A DNA stretch of 64,000 nt from an uncultured Lachnospira sp. (GCA_910589305.1 CAJUTV010000004.1:141990-205989), one strand, 5' to 3'. Shown: positions 40,673 to 50,670, numbered from the stretch's first letter. The notes: generated by a model from the letters alone, not told the origin. Translations and numbers: made by a program.

Positions 40673-42178
40673 GTGAATATATTATTATTTATAATGTTGG
40701 CAATTTTTCCATTATTTTCGGTTAATCATTACTTTAATCTTACATTGGCTAAATATTGGTTTTATAGTGTTGTTGCACTTGCTATTTTTTTTATGGGTGT
40801 ATATGGCTCCATTTGTAAGAGTATTGATAAGAATCATAAAATAGTAAAGCCTGATATTAAACTATGGTTCAGCAAAATGTCAAAGCTTGATAGTTTTGTT
40901 TTTCTTTATGTGATATCTGCAGTTGTTTCATTTTTGTTATCCGACTGGAAATTGCCATCGTTTACTGGAAGCTGTGGTTCTTATACAGGACTGCTTTTTA
41001 TTTTTATAACAGCAGGAATGTACTATGCCATTACAAGACATGCAAAACTTACGAATTGGATAAAATATTGTTTTCCAGTATTATTAATTATAACTGGATT
41101 AATGGCGATGCTGCAGGTTTGCGGTTTTAATGTTCTTCATTTTTCAGATGGAATAGCAGATAGTCAAAGACAAATTTTTATAAGTACATTGGGAAATATC
41201 AATGTATTTGGTATGTTTGTGTGTATTTATATGCCTATATGTATCTATATGTTTTGTAAATCCCATGAAAAATATAGTGTATTGTATGGTGTAGGCACAT
41301 TTTTTGGTTTTATTGGGCTTCTTGCTTCTAACAGTGATGGCTGTTATCTTGGCATAGGGGCATGTATGACAGTCATGTTGATTCTTGTATTATCGGATAC
41401 AAAGGCACTTTTTAAATATGGCATATCCGTTGCATTATGGGCGGTTTCATTGTTTTTATGGAATCTTATAAAAGTACTGTTTAAAGAAAAAATGTGGAGT
41501 CAAAATGCGACCAACACATTTTTTATGTCATTTCATGTGATATTGACAATTTCTATAGCCGCAATTGTTATTATTGTATTTTCGCTGTTTTTACAAAAGC
41601 AATCTAAAATTCCCCCTAAAATATTAAAAAAGCTTGTGACAGCGGCAGCAGGAGTTTTGGTGATAAGTACTGTTTTGTTATGTATATGGGCAACATGGAT
41701 TGAACCGACAAAAGAATTAAGTGGCTTTTTTCAATATTTTCGCTTGGATTATTCATGGGGAAGCAATCGCGGCTATGCGTGGCATTGGGCAATATTAATG
41801 TTTATAAATGGTTCTTTAAAGATAAAATTATTTGGTGCAGGACCAGATACAGCATATCTAATGTATATCAGCAATTATAAAAATGAGATGGACGCCAATT
41901 TGCCCTATTATTTTAAAAGTCCGCATAATGAATATTTGAATTATCTTATAACGGTAGGACTTGTTGGTTTGTTTGCATATATGGCTATCGTTATCACTGC
42001 TGTTAAAAAAAGTTTTTCAAGAATAAAAGAAGATGAATTTTTTGGTGCGATAGCGCTAGGAATACTGATATATAGTATTGCAAGTTTTGTAAATATCAGC
42101 CAGATAATAACGATGCCATATATTTTTATATTGATATCGCTTGCAGGCATAAAGCCTGCAAAACAAAATAATAAATAG
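40673..42178 (+). CDS. O-antigen ligase/polymerase-like membrane protein (Wzy_C family)
   Basis: 501 residues with about 12 TM segments from the N-terminus on. The large extracytoplasmic loop and following helix contain SNRGYAWHWAILMF, KLFGAGPDTAYLMYISNY and the family hallmark SPHNEYLNYLITVGLVGL. Such proteins join or polymerise glycan repeat units on undecaprenyl carriers outside the membrane, so an exopolysaccharide or teichoic-like role is plausible. GTG 40673, with AAGGAG 9 bases upstream, is preferred to the GTG at 40646. It converges with the asparaginase gene. Confidence 0.8.
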   Translation: MNILLFIMLAIFPLFSVNHYFNLTLAKYWFYSVVALAIFFMGVYGSICKSIDKNHKIVKPDIKLWFSKMSKLDSFVFLYVISAVVSFLLSDWKLPSFTGSCGSYTGLLFIFITAGMYYAITRHAKLTNWIKYCFPVLLIITGLMAMLQVCGFNVLHFSDGIADSQRQIFISTLGNINVFGMFVCIYMPICIYMFCKSHEKYSVLYGVGTFFGFIGLLASNSDGCYLGIGACMTVMLILVLSDTKALFKYGISVALWAVSLFLWNLIKVLFKEKMWSQNATNTFFMSFHVILTISIAAIVIIVFSLFLQKQSKIPPKILKKLVTAAAGVLVISTVLLCIWATWIEPTKELSGFFQYFRLDYSWGSNRGYAWHWAILMFINGSLKIKLFGAGPDTAYLMYISNYKNEMDANLPYYFKSPHNEYLNYLITVGLVGLFAYMAIVITAVKKSFSRIKEDEFFGAIALGILIYSIASFVNISQIITMPYIFILISLAGIKPAKQNNK

Positions 42179-42189
42179 TTCTATTTAAT

Positions 42190-43221
42190 TTAGTCTATAT
42201 TGCTTAAAGCAAGCCATAGAAAACAGTATAAAGCAATTACAGCAGTGTCATATACAGGTATAATATTAGCTTTTGTATAATTTTTTACAGTTTCATAGCA
42301 ACTTTCCCCGCTAGTTAGTCCTGTAAGAAGAATTGGAATATTAGAATCGTTTGCTTTTTGGGCAAATTCATAAAAAGCATCATGGATAAAAAATGTTCCA
42401 GAATGGTAAGTTTCTAGTATAATCACTTTTGTATTTTTAGTGATAGCAGGAAAAGTTAGTCCAGGAAAAGGCTGTATCCGCATAATATAAGAGGAACAGC
42501 AATCCAACTGAATATGGAGATAGTCCTTATTGGCAATACATAGAGGCAGTTTTAATATATCATTGGAAATACATTCAATGCTTTTTAAAATAGAAAGTTT
42601 GGAATTAAAATCTATATTGGGCATATAGGCTTCTTTTTTGTCAACAGTATAAGTGCCAATATAATTGTCTAGTATACTTTTTACATCTCCAGAATAAGGG
42701 ATTGGAGGCTGAAGCATATCTGCACAGTGTATGGTTGGCAGTCCTCCCTTATTTTCATAGCTTACAAAAACATGGTGTGTGCCATATAATGTATTATTTT
42801 GATGATAAGTTTCAATAAAGCGAATAGCATAATGGTAGTTGACAATGCCATTTGCACGGGTGTCGGAAAGAATATAGTCGCTTGAAACAAGAATGATAGG
42901 AATATTAATGTCATGGAATATAATACTTAACATGGCAGCACTATATTGCAATGTATCGGTGCCGTGCATAATAATAATCCCATCAAAACCGTCTTCAAGT
43001 TTTAAAGAAACCGTCTTTACCAGTTTTAAAATATGAGCGGCATCGAGATTTTCGCTTAATATTGTGTAAGGATTGCAATTTTCCATATCATAAGTACAAA
43101 GATATCGATTTTTATAAGCATAAAGAAGCTGATAAGGAGTTTCTTTAGAAGTTGATATGTATCCATCATTGTCTAGTGTACTCCCAATTGTTCCACCAGT
43201 AAAAATATTGCAAATACGCAT
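42190..43221 (-). CDS. L-asparaginase-like protein (type I/GatD family)
   Basis: 343 residues. The first catalytic motif is IFTGGTIGSTLD (first Thr) and the second IIMHGTDTLQYSAAMLS (Thr-Asp pair), both intact. The C-terminal domain PILLTGLTSGESCYETVKNY is also typical. It should hydrolyse asparagine to aspartate and ammonia; an amidotransferase-related role is possible. GGAGATTATC precedes ATG 43221. The leader contains a 10-bp inverted repeat (43237-43246 / 43297-43306) and shares 22 bases with the degV leader. Confidence 0.85.
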   Translation of the reverse strand: MRICNIFTGGTIGSTLDNDGYISTSKETPYQLLYAYKNRYLCTYDMENCNPYTILSENLDAAHILKLVKTVSLKLEDGFDGIIIMHGTDTLQYSAAMLSIIFHDINIPIILVSSDYILSDTRANGIVNYHYAIRFIETYHQNNTLYGTHHVFVSYENKGGLPTIHCADMLQPPIPYSGDVKSILDNYIGTYTVDKKEAYMPNIDFNSKLSILKSIECISNDILKLPLCIANKDYLHIQLDCCSSYIMRIQPFPGLTFPAITKNTKVIILETYHSGTFFIHDAFYEFAQKANDSNIPILLTGLTSGESCYETVKNYTKANIIPVYDTAVIALYCFLWLALSNID

Positions 43222-43524
43222 GATAATCTCCATTTCTGCGTTGCTTTCTACAAAAAATATTAATTGAAAAGGTTGTATTTTGTATAACTTTGTGTGAAGC
43301 AACGCACGAACACAAAGTGTTATTAGTAGTATGCCTCAAAACCAATATTTTAACAAGAGTTTTTAGATGGTTTGTAAAATGCAGCATTTTAGCTGATAAA
43401 ATGGCATTGTAAAACATGACACAACGTTTGTGAATGTTTCATAAAATAGTTGAAAAAATCATACAAACAGTATATTCTATTATTATATATTATAAAAATT
43501 TTGACAGAGAGGAAACAGTCAAGT
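43222..43524. promoter_or_regulatory. Divergent control region of asparaginase and SGNH esterase genes
   Basis: 303 bp, no gene. TGCGTTGCTT (43237-43246) and AAGCAACGCA (43297-43306) form a perfect inverted repeat in the asparaginase leader. ATGC-AG-CATTTTA / TAAAATG-GCAT (43379-43407) is a second hairpin. A rightward promoter TTGAAA (43450-43455) with TATTCT (43473-43478), 17-bp spacer, serves the esterase gene. Confidence 0.55.
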
Positions 43525-45018
43525 ATGAGCAATTTGTGGGTTATAGGAGATTCTACTGTCAGCAAATTTGATGATAACTATTATTATCCTCGATTTGGTT
43601 ATGGTACAAAATTACAAGAGTACTTAGACGATAAAATCAATGTAATCAATCTTGCATTGTCTGGCAGAAGCAGTTTAAGTTATGTAAAAGAGCCACAGTA
43701 TCAACAGCTTTTAGATGGGATGCAAGCAGGAGATTATCTTTTGATAGGGTTTGGACATAATGATGAAAAAGCTGAGGAGGACAGGCATACTTCTGGTTGT
43801 GGTTCCTATAAAGAAGAGGGAAGTTTTGCCCATTCTCTATATAGCCATTATATAGTAAAAGCAGAAAAAGTGGGGTGTCAGGTTCTATTATGTACGCCGA
43901 TTGTGCGAAGGACAGACGATGGCATTTGGAAAGATGAGCAGCTTCATATAACAAAATCACAAATAAAATTTAAGGGCGGCAATTATCCTGAAGCGGTTAA
44001 GTTACTAGGAAGAGAATTAAATATTCCTGTTATAGATATGACACAGATGACAAAAGAATTGTACGATGCTATGGGAAGTGAAGAGACACGTTATTTACAT
44101 GCGTGGCTTTCTAACAAAAAAGCAAGTGTAGATAATACGCATATTAATACATGGGGTGCAAGAGTAATTGCCTATATGTGTTTAAAGCGTTTAAAGGAAT
44201 TACATATCAATGGATTGTCAGAACATATTATTAATTTGGAAAAAGATGCACCTTTGCCAGTAAAAGAAAAATATTTAACGTCAAATAGTCGATATATACC
44301 AGTTGTATACAATAATAATCTAAAAAAGAGTGTATTGTGGAAATCTGCAGGCATATGGAATGGGACGGTGTTTGGCGATATACCATCTAATTGGTGTAAG
44401 GAAGATTTTATATTAGAACCTATAAAAGGAAAGATTACTTGTAACGAAGTTATTGATGAAGGTAAACAAAGTTTTGAGTTAAGGGCAGCAGACCCAAAGA
44501 TTCATATTGCTGTTAAGAATAATAGCGGTAAGATTTCAGAGGTTACGGACGGGATTGCTATGTATTACACAAAAGTGCCTGCTATGTGCAATTTTAAATT
44601 GACAGCAACCGTTACAGTAAATGACTATTTTAGGAATAATCAGGTTTCTTTTGGTTTGATGGCAAGAGATGAGATGTATATTGATATGCAGATTGGTGAG
44701 TTGCTAGGCGATTATGTTGCAGCTGCACCGCTTTGGCTCACTAGAGAGTTTCCAATAAATTGCTTTGCAAGAAGGAGCGGAAAGCTGATACATGGCGGTG
44801 AATGTAAACATGTGTTAAAGCCAAAGACTCCAATCAAACTTTGTATTGAGTCAACAAATGATGGATATGCTTGTACATTTGGAGAGGAAGAGACCGTCAC
44901 AGGAGGTTTTGATTTTAAGCTGACAAGTATTGACTCTGAATATATATATGTTGGTATGTTTGCTGCTAGAAATGCAGATGTTGTATTTTCGGATATTCAT
45001 TTAGATGTTTATAAATAA
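43525..45018 (+). CDS. SGNH/GDSL esterase, rhamnogalacturonan acetylesterase-like, with C-terminal domain
   Basis: 497 residues. Block I is LWVIGDSTVSKF (catalytic Ser10), block II VINLALSGRSS, block III FGHNDEKAE and block V DNTHINTWGARVIA (Asp/His). This is the arrangement of the RGAE family, which removes acetyl groups from pectin. No signal peptide is seen, so it acts in the cytoplasm on imported oligosaccharides or by other export. The C-terminal half (about 270-497) ends in a beta-sandwich-like part resembling a DUF1961/laminin-like glycan-associated domain: FELRAADPKIHIAVKNNSG, TATVTVNDYF, QVSFGLMARDEMYIDMQ. ATG 43525 has GAGAGGAAA upstream at slightly long spacing. Confidence 0.78.
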   Translation: MSNLWVIGDSTVSKFDDNYYYPRFGYGTKLQEYLDDKINVINLALSGRSSLSYVKEPQYQQLLDGMQAGDYLLIGFGHNDEKAEEDRHTSGCGSYKEEGSFAHSLYSHYIVKAEKVGCQVLLCTPIVRRTDDGIWKDEQLHITKSQIKFKGGNYPEAVKLLGRELNIPVIDMTQMTKELYDAMGSEETRYLHAWLSNKKASVDNTHINTWGARVIAYMCLKRLKELHINGLSEHIINLEKDAPLPVKEKYLTSNSRYIPVVYNNNLKKSVLWKSAGIWNGTVFGDIPSNWCKEDFILEPIKGKITCNEVIDEGKQSFELRAADPKIHIAVKNNSGKISEVTDGIAMYYTKVPAMCNFKLTATVTVNDYFRNNQVSFGLMARDEMYIDMQIGELLGDYVAAAPLWLTREFPINCFARRSGKLIHGGECKHVLKPKTPIKLCIESTNDGYACTFGEEETVTGGFDFKLTSIDSEYIYVGMFAARNADVVFSDIHLDVYK

Positions 45019-45185
45019 CTGTAAAAGAATAAATTTTGTAGTATCTGATTTAAAATAAAAAAATCTGTGTTGTCTTTTCAATGTATCTTAGAATGGGGAT
45101 TACTTCTAAAAATCGCCTTTGCAACTCCTTTAGCAGTTTTTCTATTGTACAATTCCTATGCTATGTTTTGGAACGGAGGATTATT

Positions 45186-45749
45186 ATGAAAATAAAAGAA
45201 ATGGTTTTAAAAAATAGGTCTTACAGAAGATTTTTTCAGGAAAAAAAGATAACGACAGACCAGTTAAAAAATTTGATTGAAGTGGCACGATTAACGCCGT
45301 CAGCTGCCAATAGACAGCCATATAAGTTTAAGTTGATAAGTGATGAAACAATGAATGAAAAAATATATTCATGTGTAAAGTGGGCTGGTTATTTAAAGGA
45401 TTGGGACGGACCGCAAGAAGGAGAACGACCAACAGCATATATTGTTATGGCAGCACCTAATGCAGTGAGTGCCGAGTGCGATGCGGGGATACTTGGACAA
45501 ACCATTCTTCTTGCTGCTGTAGAGATGGGGCTTGGCGGCTGTTTTATGGGCAGTATTGACAGAGAAAAAATAGCTCAATTCATTGGACTTTCATCGGAAT
45601 ATAAGGTTGTCTATGTGCTGGCTTTGGGCTATCCAAAAGAACAGATTGTAATTGATGATATATCAGCAGATGGAGACATAAAATATTACAGAGATGAAAA
45701 TGAAGTACATCATGTACCTAAAAAAGTGCTTGAGGATATTCTTTTGTAA
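45186..45749 (+). CDS. Nitroreductase-family flavoprotein
   Basis: 187 residues of the FMN-dependent nitroreductase fold. The FMN-contact motifs are NRSYRRFFQEKKI, ARLTPSAANRQPYKFKLI and LGGCFMGSIDREKIAQF, with the dimer-typical C-terminal LALGYPKEQIV. GGAGGATTATT precedes ATG 45186. Substrate unknown; typical activities are NAD(P)H-dependent reduction of quinones or nitro compounds. The nuclease gene follows after 40 bp. Confidence 0.87.
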   Translation: MKIKEMVLKNRSYRRFFQEKKITTDQLKNLIEVARLTPSAANRQPYKFKLISDETMNEKIYSCVKWAGYLKDWDGPQEGERPTAYIVMAAPNAVSAECDAGILGQTILLAAVEMGLGGCFMGSIDREKIAQFIGLSSEYKVVYVLALGYPKEQIVIDDISADGDIKYYRDENEVHHVPKKVLEDILL

Positions 45750-45789
45750 AATACAGTGGAGATTGTCGAATCATAAATAGGAGGTGCCT

Positions 45790-47391
45790 ATGAGGCTTTT
45801 ATTTCTTGGAGCAGACCATGAGGTGACAGGAAGTTGTCATTATTTACGTGTGTGTGGAAAACATATTTTAATTGACTGTGGTATGGAACAAGGAAATGAT
45901 GTGTATGAAAATCAGGAATTGCCAATACCATCGTCAGAGATTGATTTTGTATTTCTTACACATGCGCATATTGACCATTCAGGATTGATTCCATTATTGT
46001 ATACGAAAGGATTTCGTGGTAAAGTTTATTGTACCAAACCAACAAAAGATTTGTGTGAAATTATGTTAAAAGACAGCGCACATATTCAAATGTTTGAGGC
46101 AGAATGGCGAAATCGTAAAGCGAAGCGTTCTAATGGAAGTTTAGAGCAATTTATTCCATTATATGATATGGATGCCGCAGTCAATGTTATGAATCATTTT
46201 GTTGGCTGCCCTTATGACAGTGTGTTAGATATCAGTGAGGGAATAAGAATAAGATTTACTGATGCAGGGCATTTATTAGGTTCTGCCAGTATTGAAGTAT
46301 GGGCAGAAGAGGAAGAAAAGTCAAGCAAAATTGTGTTTTCTGGCGATATTGGCAATATTAATAAGCCCATTATCAAAGACCCTCAATATATCAAAGAAGC
46401 CGATTATGTGGTTATGGAATCAACATATGGAACCAGACAGCATGGAGGCACGCCAGATTATGTAAAGGAACTTGCAGCGATTTTTGACCGAACTTTTAAG
46501 CGGGGAGGAAATGTTGTTATACCATCGTTTGCGGTGGGAAGAACACAGGAATTATTATATTTTATCCGAAAAATAAAAGAAGATAAGAGAATAGACCGAG
46601 ATTTTGATGTATATCTTGACAGTCCATTAGCGATTGAATCAACCAATATTTTTAATAAAAATATATTTGAATGTTTTGATGAAGATGCAATGAAGCTTAT
46701 TAATGAAGGTATCAATCCGCTTACATTTCCGGGACTTCGATTGGCAACGACAGGGGAAGCCTCAAAACAGATTAATTTTGATAATAATCCAAAAGTTATT
46801 ATATCAGCATCAGGAATGTGCGAGGCTGGCAGAATAAGGCATCATTTAAAACATAATTTATGGAGAAAAGAATGTACAATACTATTTGTGGGGTATCAAG
46901 CAAATGGTACAACAGGAAGGGCAATTTTAGAAGGAGCTTCTGAGATTAAACTGTTTGGGGAGCCCATACAAGTAAGCGCCGAGATTGCCCAGCTTGCAGG
47001 TGCGAGCGGTCATGCAGATAAAGATGGTTTAATTCGATGGATAGAGGCGTTTGAAGAAAAGCCAAAAAAGGTCTTTGTGGTGCATGGGGAAGACTCTGTA
47101 TGCGATGAGTTTACACAGTGTCTGATTAAAGAACATGGATTTGATGCGGTTGCACCATATACAGGGGCTGTATATGATTTTACAGAAGAGCGATTTATTG
47201 TAGAAGGAAATAAGGAAAAGAAAACGAGAAGAACGGTTGCAGGCAAGCGAAATAAAGGTGTATTTGCAAGGCTGTATGCGGCAGGTCAGCGCCTGTTGAC
47301 GGTTATTAAACATAACGAGGGTGGAGCAAATAAAGATTTAGCAAAATTTGCCGACCAGATTAATGCGTTGTGTGATAAATGGGATCGATAA
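45790..47391 (+). CDS. Metallo-beta-lactamase / beta-CASP RNase (RNA-specificity protein)
   Basis: 533 residues. The metal-binding motif THAHIDHSG lies at residues 58-63; other ligands are in DAGHLLGSASIEV and FSGDIGN. The beta-CASP part has VMESTYGTRQHGG, VVIPSFAVGRTQELLYFIR, SPLAIESTNIF and ISASGMCEAGRIRHHLKHNL. The C-terminal zone has LAGASGHADKDGLIRWI and FVVHGE. It belongs to the CPSF-like bacterial group (YsH1-type), probably an RNA endo/exonuclease. A lysine/arginine-rich tail (KKTRRTVAGKRNKG) and a short helical end are extras. GGAGGTGCCT sets ATG 45790. Confidence 0.9.
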   Translation: MRLLFLGADHEVTGSCHYLRVCGKHILIDCGMEQGNDVYENQELPIPSSEIDFVFLTHAHIDHSGLIPLLYTKGFRGKVYCTKPTKDLCEIMLKDSAHIQMFEAEWRNRKAKRSNGSLEQFIPLYDMDAAVNVMNHFVGCPYDSVLDISEGIRIRFTDAGHLLGSASIEVWAEEEEKSSKIVFSGDIGNINKPIIKDPQYIKEADYVVMESTYGTRQHGGTPDYVKELAAIFDRTFKRGGNVVIPSFAVGRTQELLYFIRKIKEDKRIDRDFDVYLDSPLAIESTNIFNKNIFECFDEDAMKLINEGINPLTFPGLRLATTGEASKQINFDNNPKVIISASGMCEAGRIRHHLKHNLWRKECTILFVGYQANGTTGRAILEGASEIKLFGEPIQVSAEIAQLAGASGHADKDGLIRWIEAFEEKPKKVFVVHGEDSVCDEFTQCLIKEHGFDAVAPYTGAVYDFTEERFIVEGNKEKKTRRTVAGKRNKGVFARLYAAGQRLLTVIKHNEGGANKDLAKFADQINALCDKWDR

Positions 47392-47406
47392 TTTTGGAGG
47401 AAAAAT

Positions 47407-48336
47407 ATGAAGAAGTTACTGTTTGTGTTTAATCCTCATTCAGGAAAGGCACAGATAAAGAATAAGTTGTCATCAATTGTTCAAATATTTTGTGAGGCAG
47501 AATATGAACTTACCATATATTCAACAAGAGCTTCAAAAGATGGCTACCAATATATATTAAACAATGGTGATAAATATGATATGATTGTATGCAGCGGTGG
47601 TGACGGCACGCTAAATGAGACCGTAGGGGCAGTGATGAAATTTGATAAAAGAATACCTATCGGTTATATTCCAAGCGGAAGTACAAATGATTTTGCCACA
47701 ACACTTCATATTCCTAAAAATATGATAAAGGCAGCGGCGGCTATTACAGATGGAATAAAGTTTAGCTGTGATATAGGACTTATGAATGGAGAGCGAAATT
47801 TTAATTATATTGCTGCATTTGGAGCATTTACAAAAGTGTCTTATGAAACGTCACAACAATTAAAGAATATGTTAGGACATCAGGCTTATATTATAGAAGG
47901 TGTTAAAAGTTTAACAAGCTTGAAACCGCAGTATGTTAAAGTAAAAAGTGATGATATTATTATTGAAGGTAATTTTATATATGGCATGGTAAGCAATACA
48001 GAATCAGTAGCTGGCGTTAAGGGAATTACTGGGTTTGGAATTGATTTGCAGGACGGATTGTTTGAGGTATTGCTTGTAAGGGAATTAAAAGGACCGTTAG
48101 ATATACAAAGGCTTATCAATACAATTATTACACAAAAGTATGAAGAAGATGGTCTGGTCTGTTATTTTAAAGCAAAACATATTGAATTTGAGAGTGGCAT
48201 TGATATTAGTTGGACTTTAGATGGTGAATTTGGAGGCGATTATAAAAGTGCTTATTTTGATGTTATAGAAGGCGCCGTTGACTTTATCGTTCCAAACCAA
48301 GATACTGCTGAGGGCAAAGCAAAGAGCAAAGAATAG
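47407..48336 (+). CDS. Diacylglycerol-kinase-family lipid kinase (YegS/DgkB-like)
   Basis: 309 residues. The nucleotide-binding motif VCSGGDGTLNETVGAVM (GGDGT near residues 64-68) and GYIPSGSTNDFATTLHIP (the SGTxNDFAR block) are intact. The C-terminal DGEFGG motif reads SWTLDGEFGGDYK. It phosphorylates a lipid such as diacylglycerol or undecaprenol. LFVFNPHSGKAQIKNKL is the standard N-terminus. AATTTTGGAGGAAAAAT precedes the start, 15 bp after the nuclease stop, so they are co-transcribed. Confidence 0.9.
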   Translation: MKKLLFVFNPHSGKAQIKNKLSSIVQIFCEAEYELTIYSTRASKDGYQYILNNGDKYDMIVCSGGDGTLNETVGAVMKFDKRIPIGYIPSGSTNDFATTLHIPKNMIKAAAAITDGIKFSCDIGLMNGERNFNYIAAFGAFTKVSYETSQQLKNMLGHQAYIIEGVKSLTSLKPQYVKVKSDDIIIEGNFIYGMVSNTESVAGVKGITGFGIDLQDGLFEVLLVRELKGPLDIQRLINTIITQKYEEDGLVCYFKAKHIEFESGIDISWTLDGEFGGDYKSAYFDVIEGAVDFIVPNQDTAEGKAKSKE

Positions 48337-48364
48337 TAAAAGGCAGGTAAAAAAATTAATATTT

Positions 48365-50617
48365 ATGAAATGTATCATCTTAGCTGGAGGTTTTGGAGAT
48401 TGCTTGTGGCCATTGTCAAGAAAAAATTATCCAAAGCAATTTATGAATATACATGAGGGACATTCTCTGCTTCAAGACACGATTGTGCGCAATATGTCCT
48501 TTTGTGATGAGTTTATTATTGTGACAAATGAAGCTTATTCTAATATTATGACAGCGCAGTTAAAGCCTTTTCAAAGCTTGAAGTATCGTGTGATTTATGA
48601 GTCTTTGCAAGGCGGAACATTAGCTGCTGTAATGCTTGCAAGTATACTGTGCAATCAATCTGAAATTTTATTAGTAACGGTTTGTGATATTGTAACAGAT
48701 GGTGAGGGGTACAAAGATACGGTGCTTCAGGCAAAAGAACTTGCAAGACAAGGAAAGATTGGCAATTTTGTCAATAAAGATACAAAAGAACCTTCAGGCA
48801 TGTTTATCTGTATGAATGGTATTTTTTCTAATGCAGTTAAAAAAGTTGAAAATGATGTATATATGATTTGCCGTCAAGCAGCAAGAAAGCTAAAGACAAC
48901 AAATCGTTATTTACATGTTCCTATAAGGGTGATGGAACAGCTTACAAAGGTTGGTATTCAACACAATTTATTTTCCAAAATCGATTTTGTTGTTCCTGTA
49001 AAAATGGATTTTGAATGGCATGATGTAGATACAGTGTTAGATATGTGTAAAGTTGTGCCAAAAGACAGCAGTTTGCGAAAAAATTGTATTCGATATCACT
49101 GTGAAGATGTTTGTATTTTAAATGAATCTAATAAAAAATTAATTGTTTCTAATGATGTCTGCAATTTATCCATTATTAGTACAGAAGATGTTACCTATGT
49201 TACAGCAAATGATGCTATGGAACATATTAAAGATATTATGTCCGATTCAGGAGAACAATATCAAGGGTATTATGACAATGGCAGAATATCATATAGGTTG
49301 TGGGGAACACATGAAATTCTTAATTTATCAGAACACTACAAAGTAAAAAAAGTGACTATTTTTCCGGGCAGGAGTATGCGTACACATAAACATGTGCATC
49401 GGTTAGAACAGTGGTCTGTTGTAAAAGGAACGGCAACGATAACGATTGATGGTGTTTGTAAAGATTATTCAAGGTCAGATAATGTCTGTGTGTCAATGGG
49501 GACACTTCATCGCGTGGAAAATCGTACAGATTCAGATGTTGTTATTATAGAAACAGGAATGGGTGACATTTTATCAGAAACGGATATATATAGTACAAGC
49601 GATATTGGTTCAACCAGTGAAACATTTGTACAAAATAAACCCGTTGTTCCTGATATTGTGCCGTTATTGCCAGCATTTAAGGATAATTTATGGGGAGGCA
49701 CAAAGCTTCGCGATGTGTTTGGCAAGCAATGTGATTATGAAGTTATAGGGGAAAGCTGGGAATTGTCAGCGCATCCAGATGGACAGTCTATAGTGGCTGA
49801 TGGCAAGTATGAGGGGTTGTATTTTGGCGAATTTTTAGACCTTATTGGAAAAAATGTGATGGGGTGGAAATGTGATTCATTAGACCGATTTCCTATACTT
49901 ATTAAATTTATTGATGCAAGACAAGATTTATCGATTCAAATTCACCCAGACGATGAGTATGCTCTTGAGAATGAGAACGAATTTGGAAAAAATGAGATGT
50001 GGTATATTGTGGACTGTGAACCAGAGTCTTATATATATTGCGGGCTTTCGCATAGTATATCAAAAGAAGAGATACGAAAACGCATTGAGAACAATACAAT
50101 AACCGATGTGTTAAATAAAGTTTTAGTGCAGAAAGGAGATTGTGTGATGGTGCAGGCAGGAACCATCCATGCAATTGGCGCAGGAATTTTAATATGCGAA
50201 ATTCAGCAAAATTCAAATTGTACATATCGTATGTATGACTATGACAGAAAAGATAAGTTTGGCAATAGCAGAGAACTGCATGTTGAAAAAGCACTTGATG
50301 TAGTTGATGTACATACTTATACTATAGAAAAACAAAAAGAGATTCAAACAATAGGGGATAAGGGAAGTACATGCAGACAGCTTGTGTCCTGCAAATATTT
50401 TGTCTGTTATCAGTATTGCATTGTGGACAAGGTTCAAATTCTGGTTGATGAATCTTCGTTTATATCCGTTATTATTATTGATGGAACAGGTGAACTTTAT
50501 ATTGATGGAAGCGACAGCCGATGTGGATATAAGGCAGGAGATAGTTTTTTTGTCACGGCAGGGCATAAAACCGTTGTGATTGCAGGAAAGTGTGAGTGCA
50601 TTGTGACAAGAGTTTAG
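48365..50617 (+). CDS. Fused ManC-like (M1P guanylyltransferase + cupin) and class I mannose-6-phosphate isomerase
   Basis: 750 residues, three parts. (1) About 1-300: ManC nucleotidyltransferase domain, but the signature reads IILAGGFGDCLWPLSRKNYP where active enzymes have GGSGTRLWPLSR, and the PxDH element is VCDIV; the middle is shortened. (2) About 310-412: cupin of type II PMI with a perfect motif GRSMRTHKHVHRLEQWSVV. (3) About 440-750: ManA-type isomerase with LPAFKDNLWGGTKL, the zinc site IQIHPDDEYALENENEFGKN, EMWYIVD and QAGTIHAIGAGI. It should supply mannose-6-P / GDP-mannose chemistry for glycans; guanylyltransferase activity is doubtful. ATG 48365 follows the DAGK stop; the Shine-Dalgarno is weak. 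Confidence 0.8.
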   Translation: MKCIILAGGFGDCLWPLSRKNYPKQFMNIHEGHSLLQDTIVRNMSFCDEFIIVTNEAYSNIMTAQLKPFQSLKYRVIYESLQGGTLAAVMLASILCNQSEILLVTVCDIVTDGEGYKDTVLQAKELARQGKIGNFVNKDTKEPSGMFICMNGIFSNAVKKVENDVYMICRQAARKLKTTNRYLHVPIRVMEQLTKVGIQHNLFSKIDFVVPVKMDFEWHDVDTVLDMCKVVPKDSSLRKNCIRYHCEDVCILNESNKKLIVSNDVCNLSIISTEDVTYVTANDAMEHIKDIMSDSGEQYQGYYDNGRISYRLWGTHEILNLSEHYKVKKVTIFPGRSMRTHKHVHRLEQWSVVKGTATITIDGVCKDYSRSDNVCVSMGTLHRVENRTDSDVVIIETGMGDILSETDIYSTSDIGSTSETFVQNKPVVPDIVPLLPAFKDNLWGGTKLRDVFGKQCDYEVIGESWELSAHPDGQSIVADGKYEGLYFGEFLDLIGKNVMGWKCDSLDRFPILIKFIDARQDLSIQIHPDDEYALENENEFGKNEMWYIVDCEPESYIYCGLSHSISKEEIRKRIENNTITDVLNKVLVQKGDCVMVQAGTIHAIGAGILICEIQQNSNCTYRMYDYDRKDKFGNSRELHVEKALDVVDVHTYTIEKQKEIQTIGDKGSTCRQLVSCKYFVCYQYCIVDKVQILVDESSFISVIIIDGTGELYIDGSDSRCGYKAGDSFFVTAGHKTVVIAGKCECIVTRV

Positions 50618-50670
50618 ATAAAAAAAGAAACATAAACCACTATTTGCATAATAAAGAACATAAATTAAAT

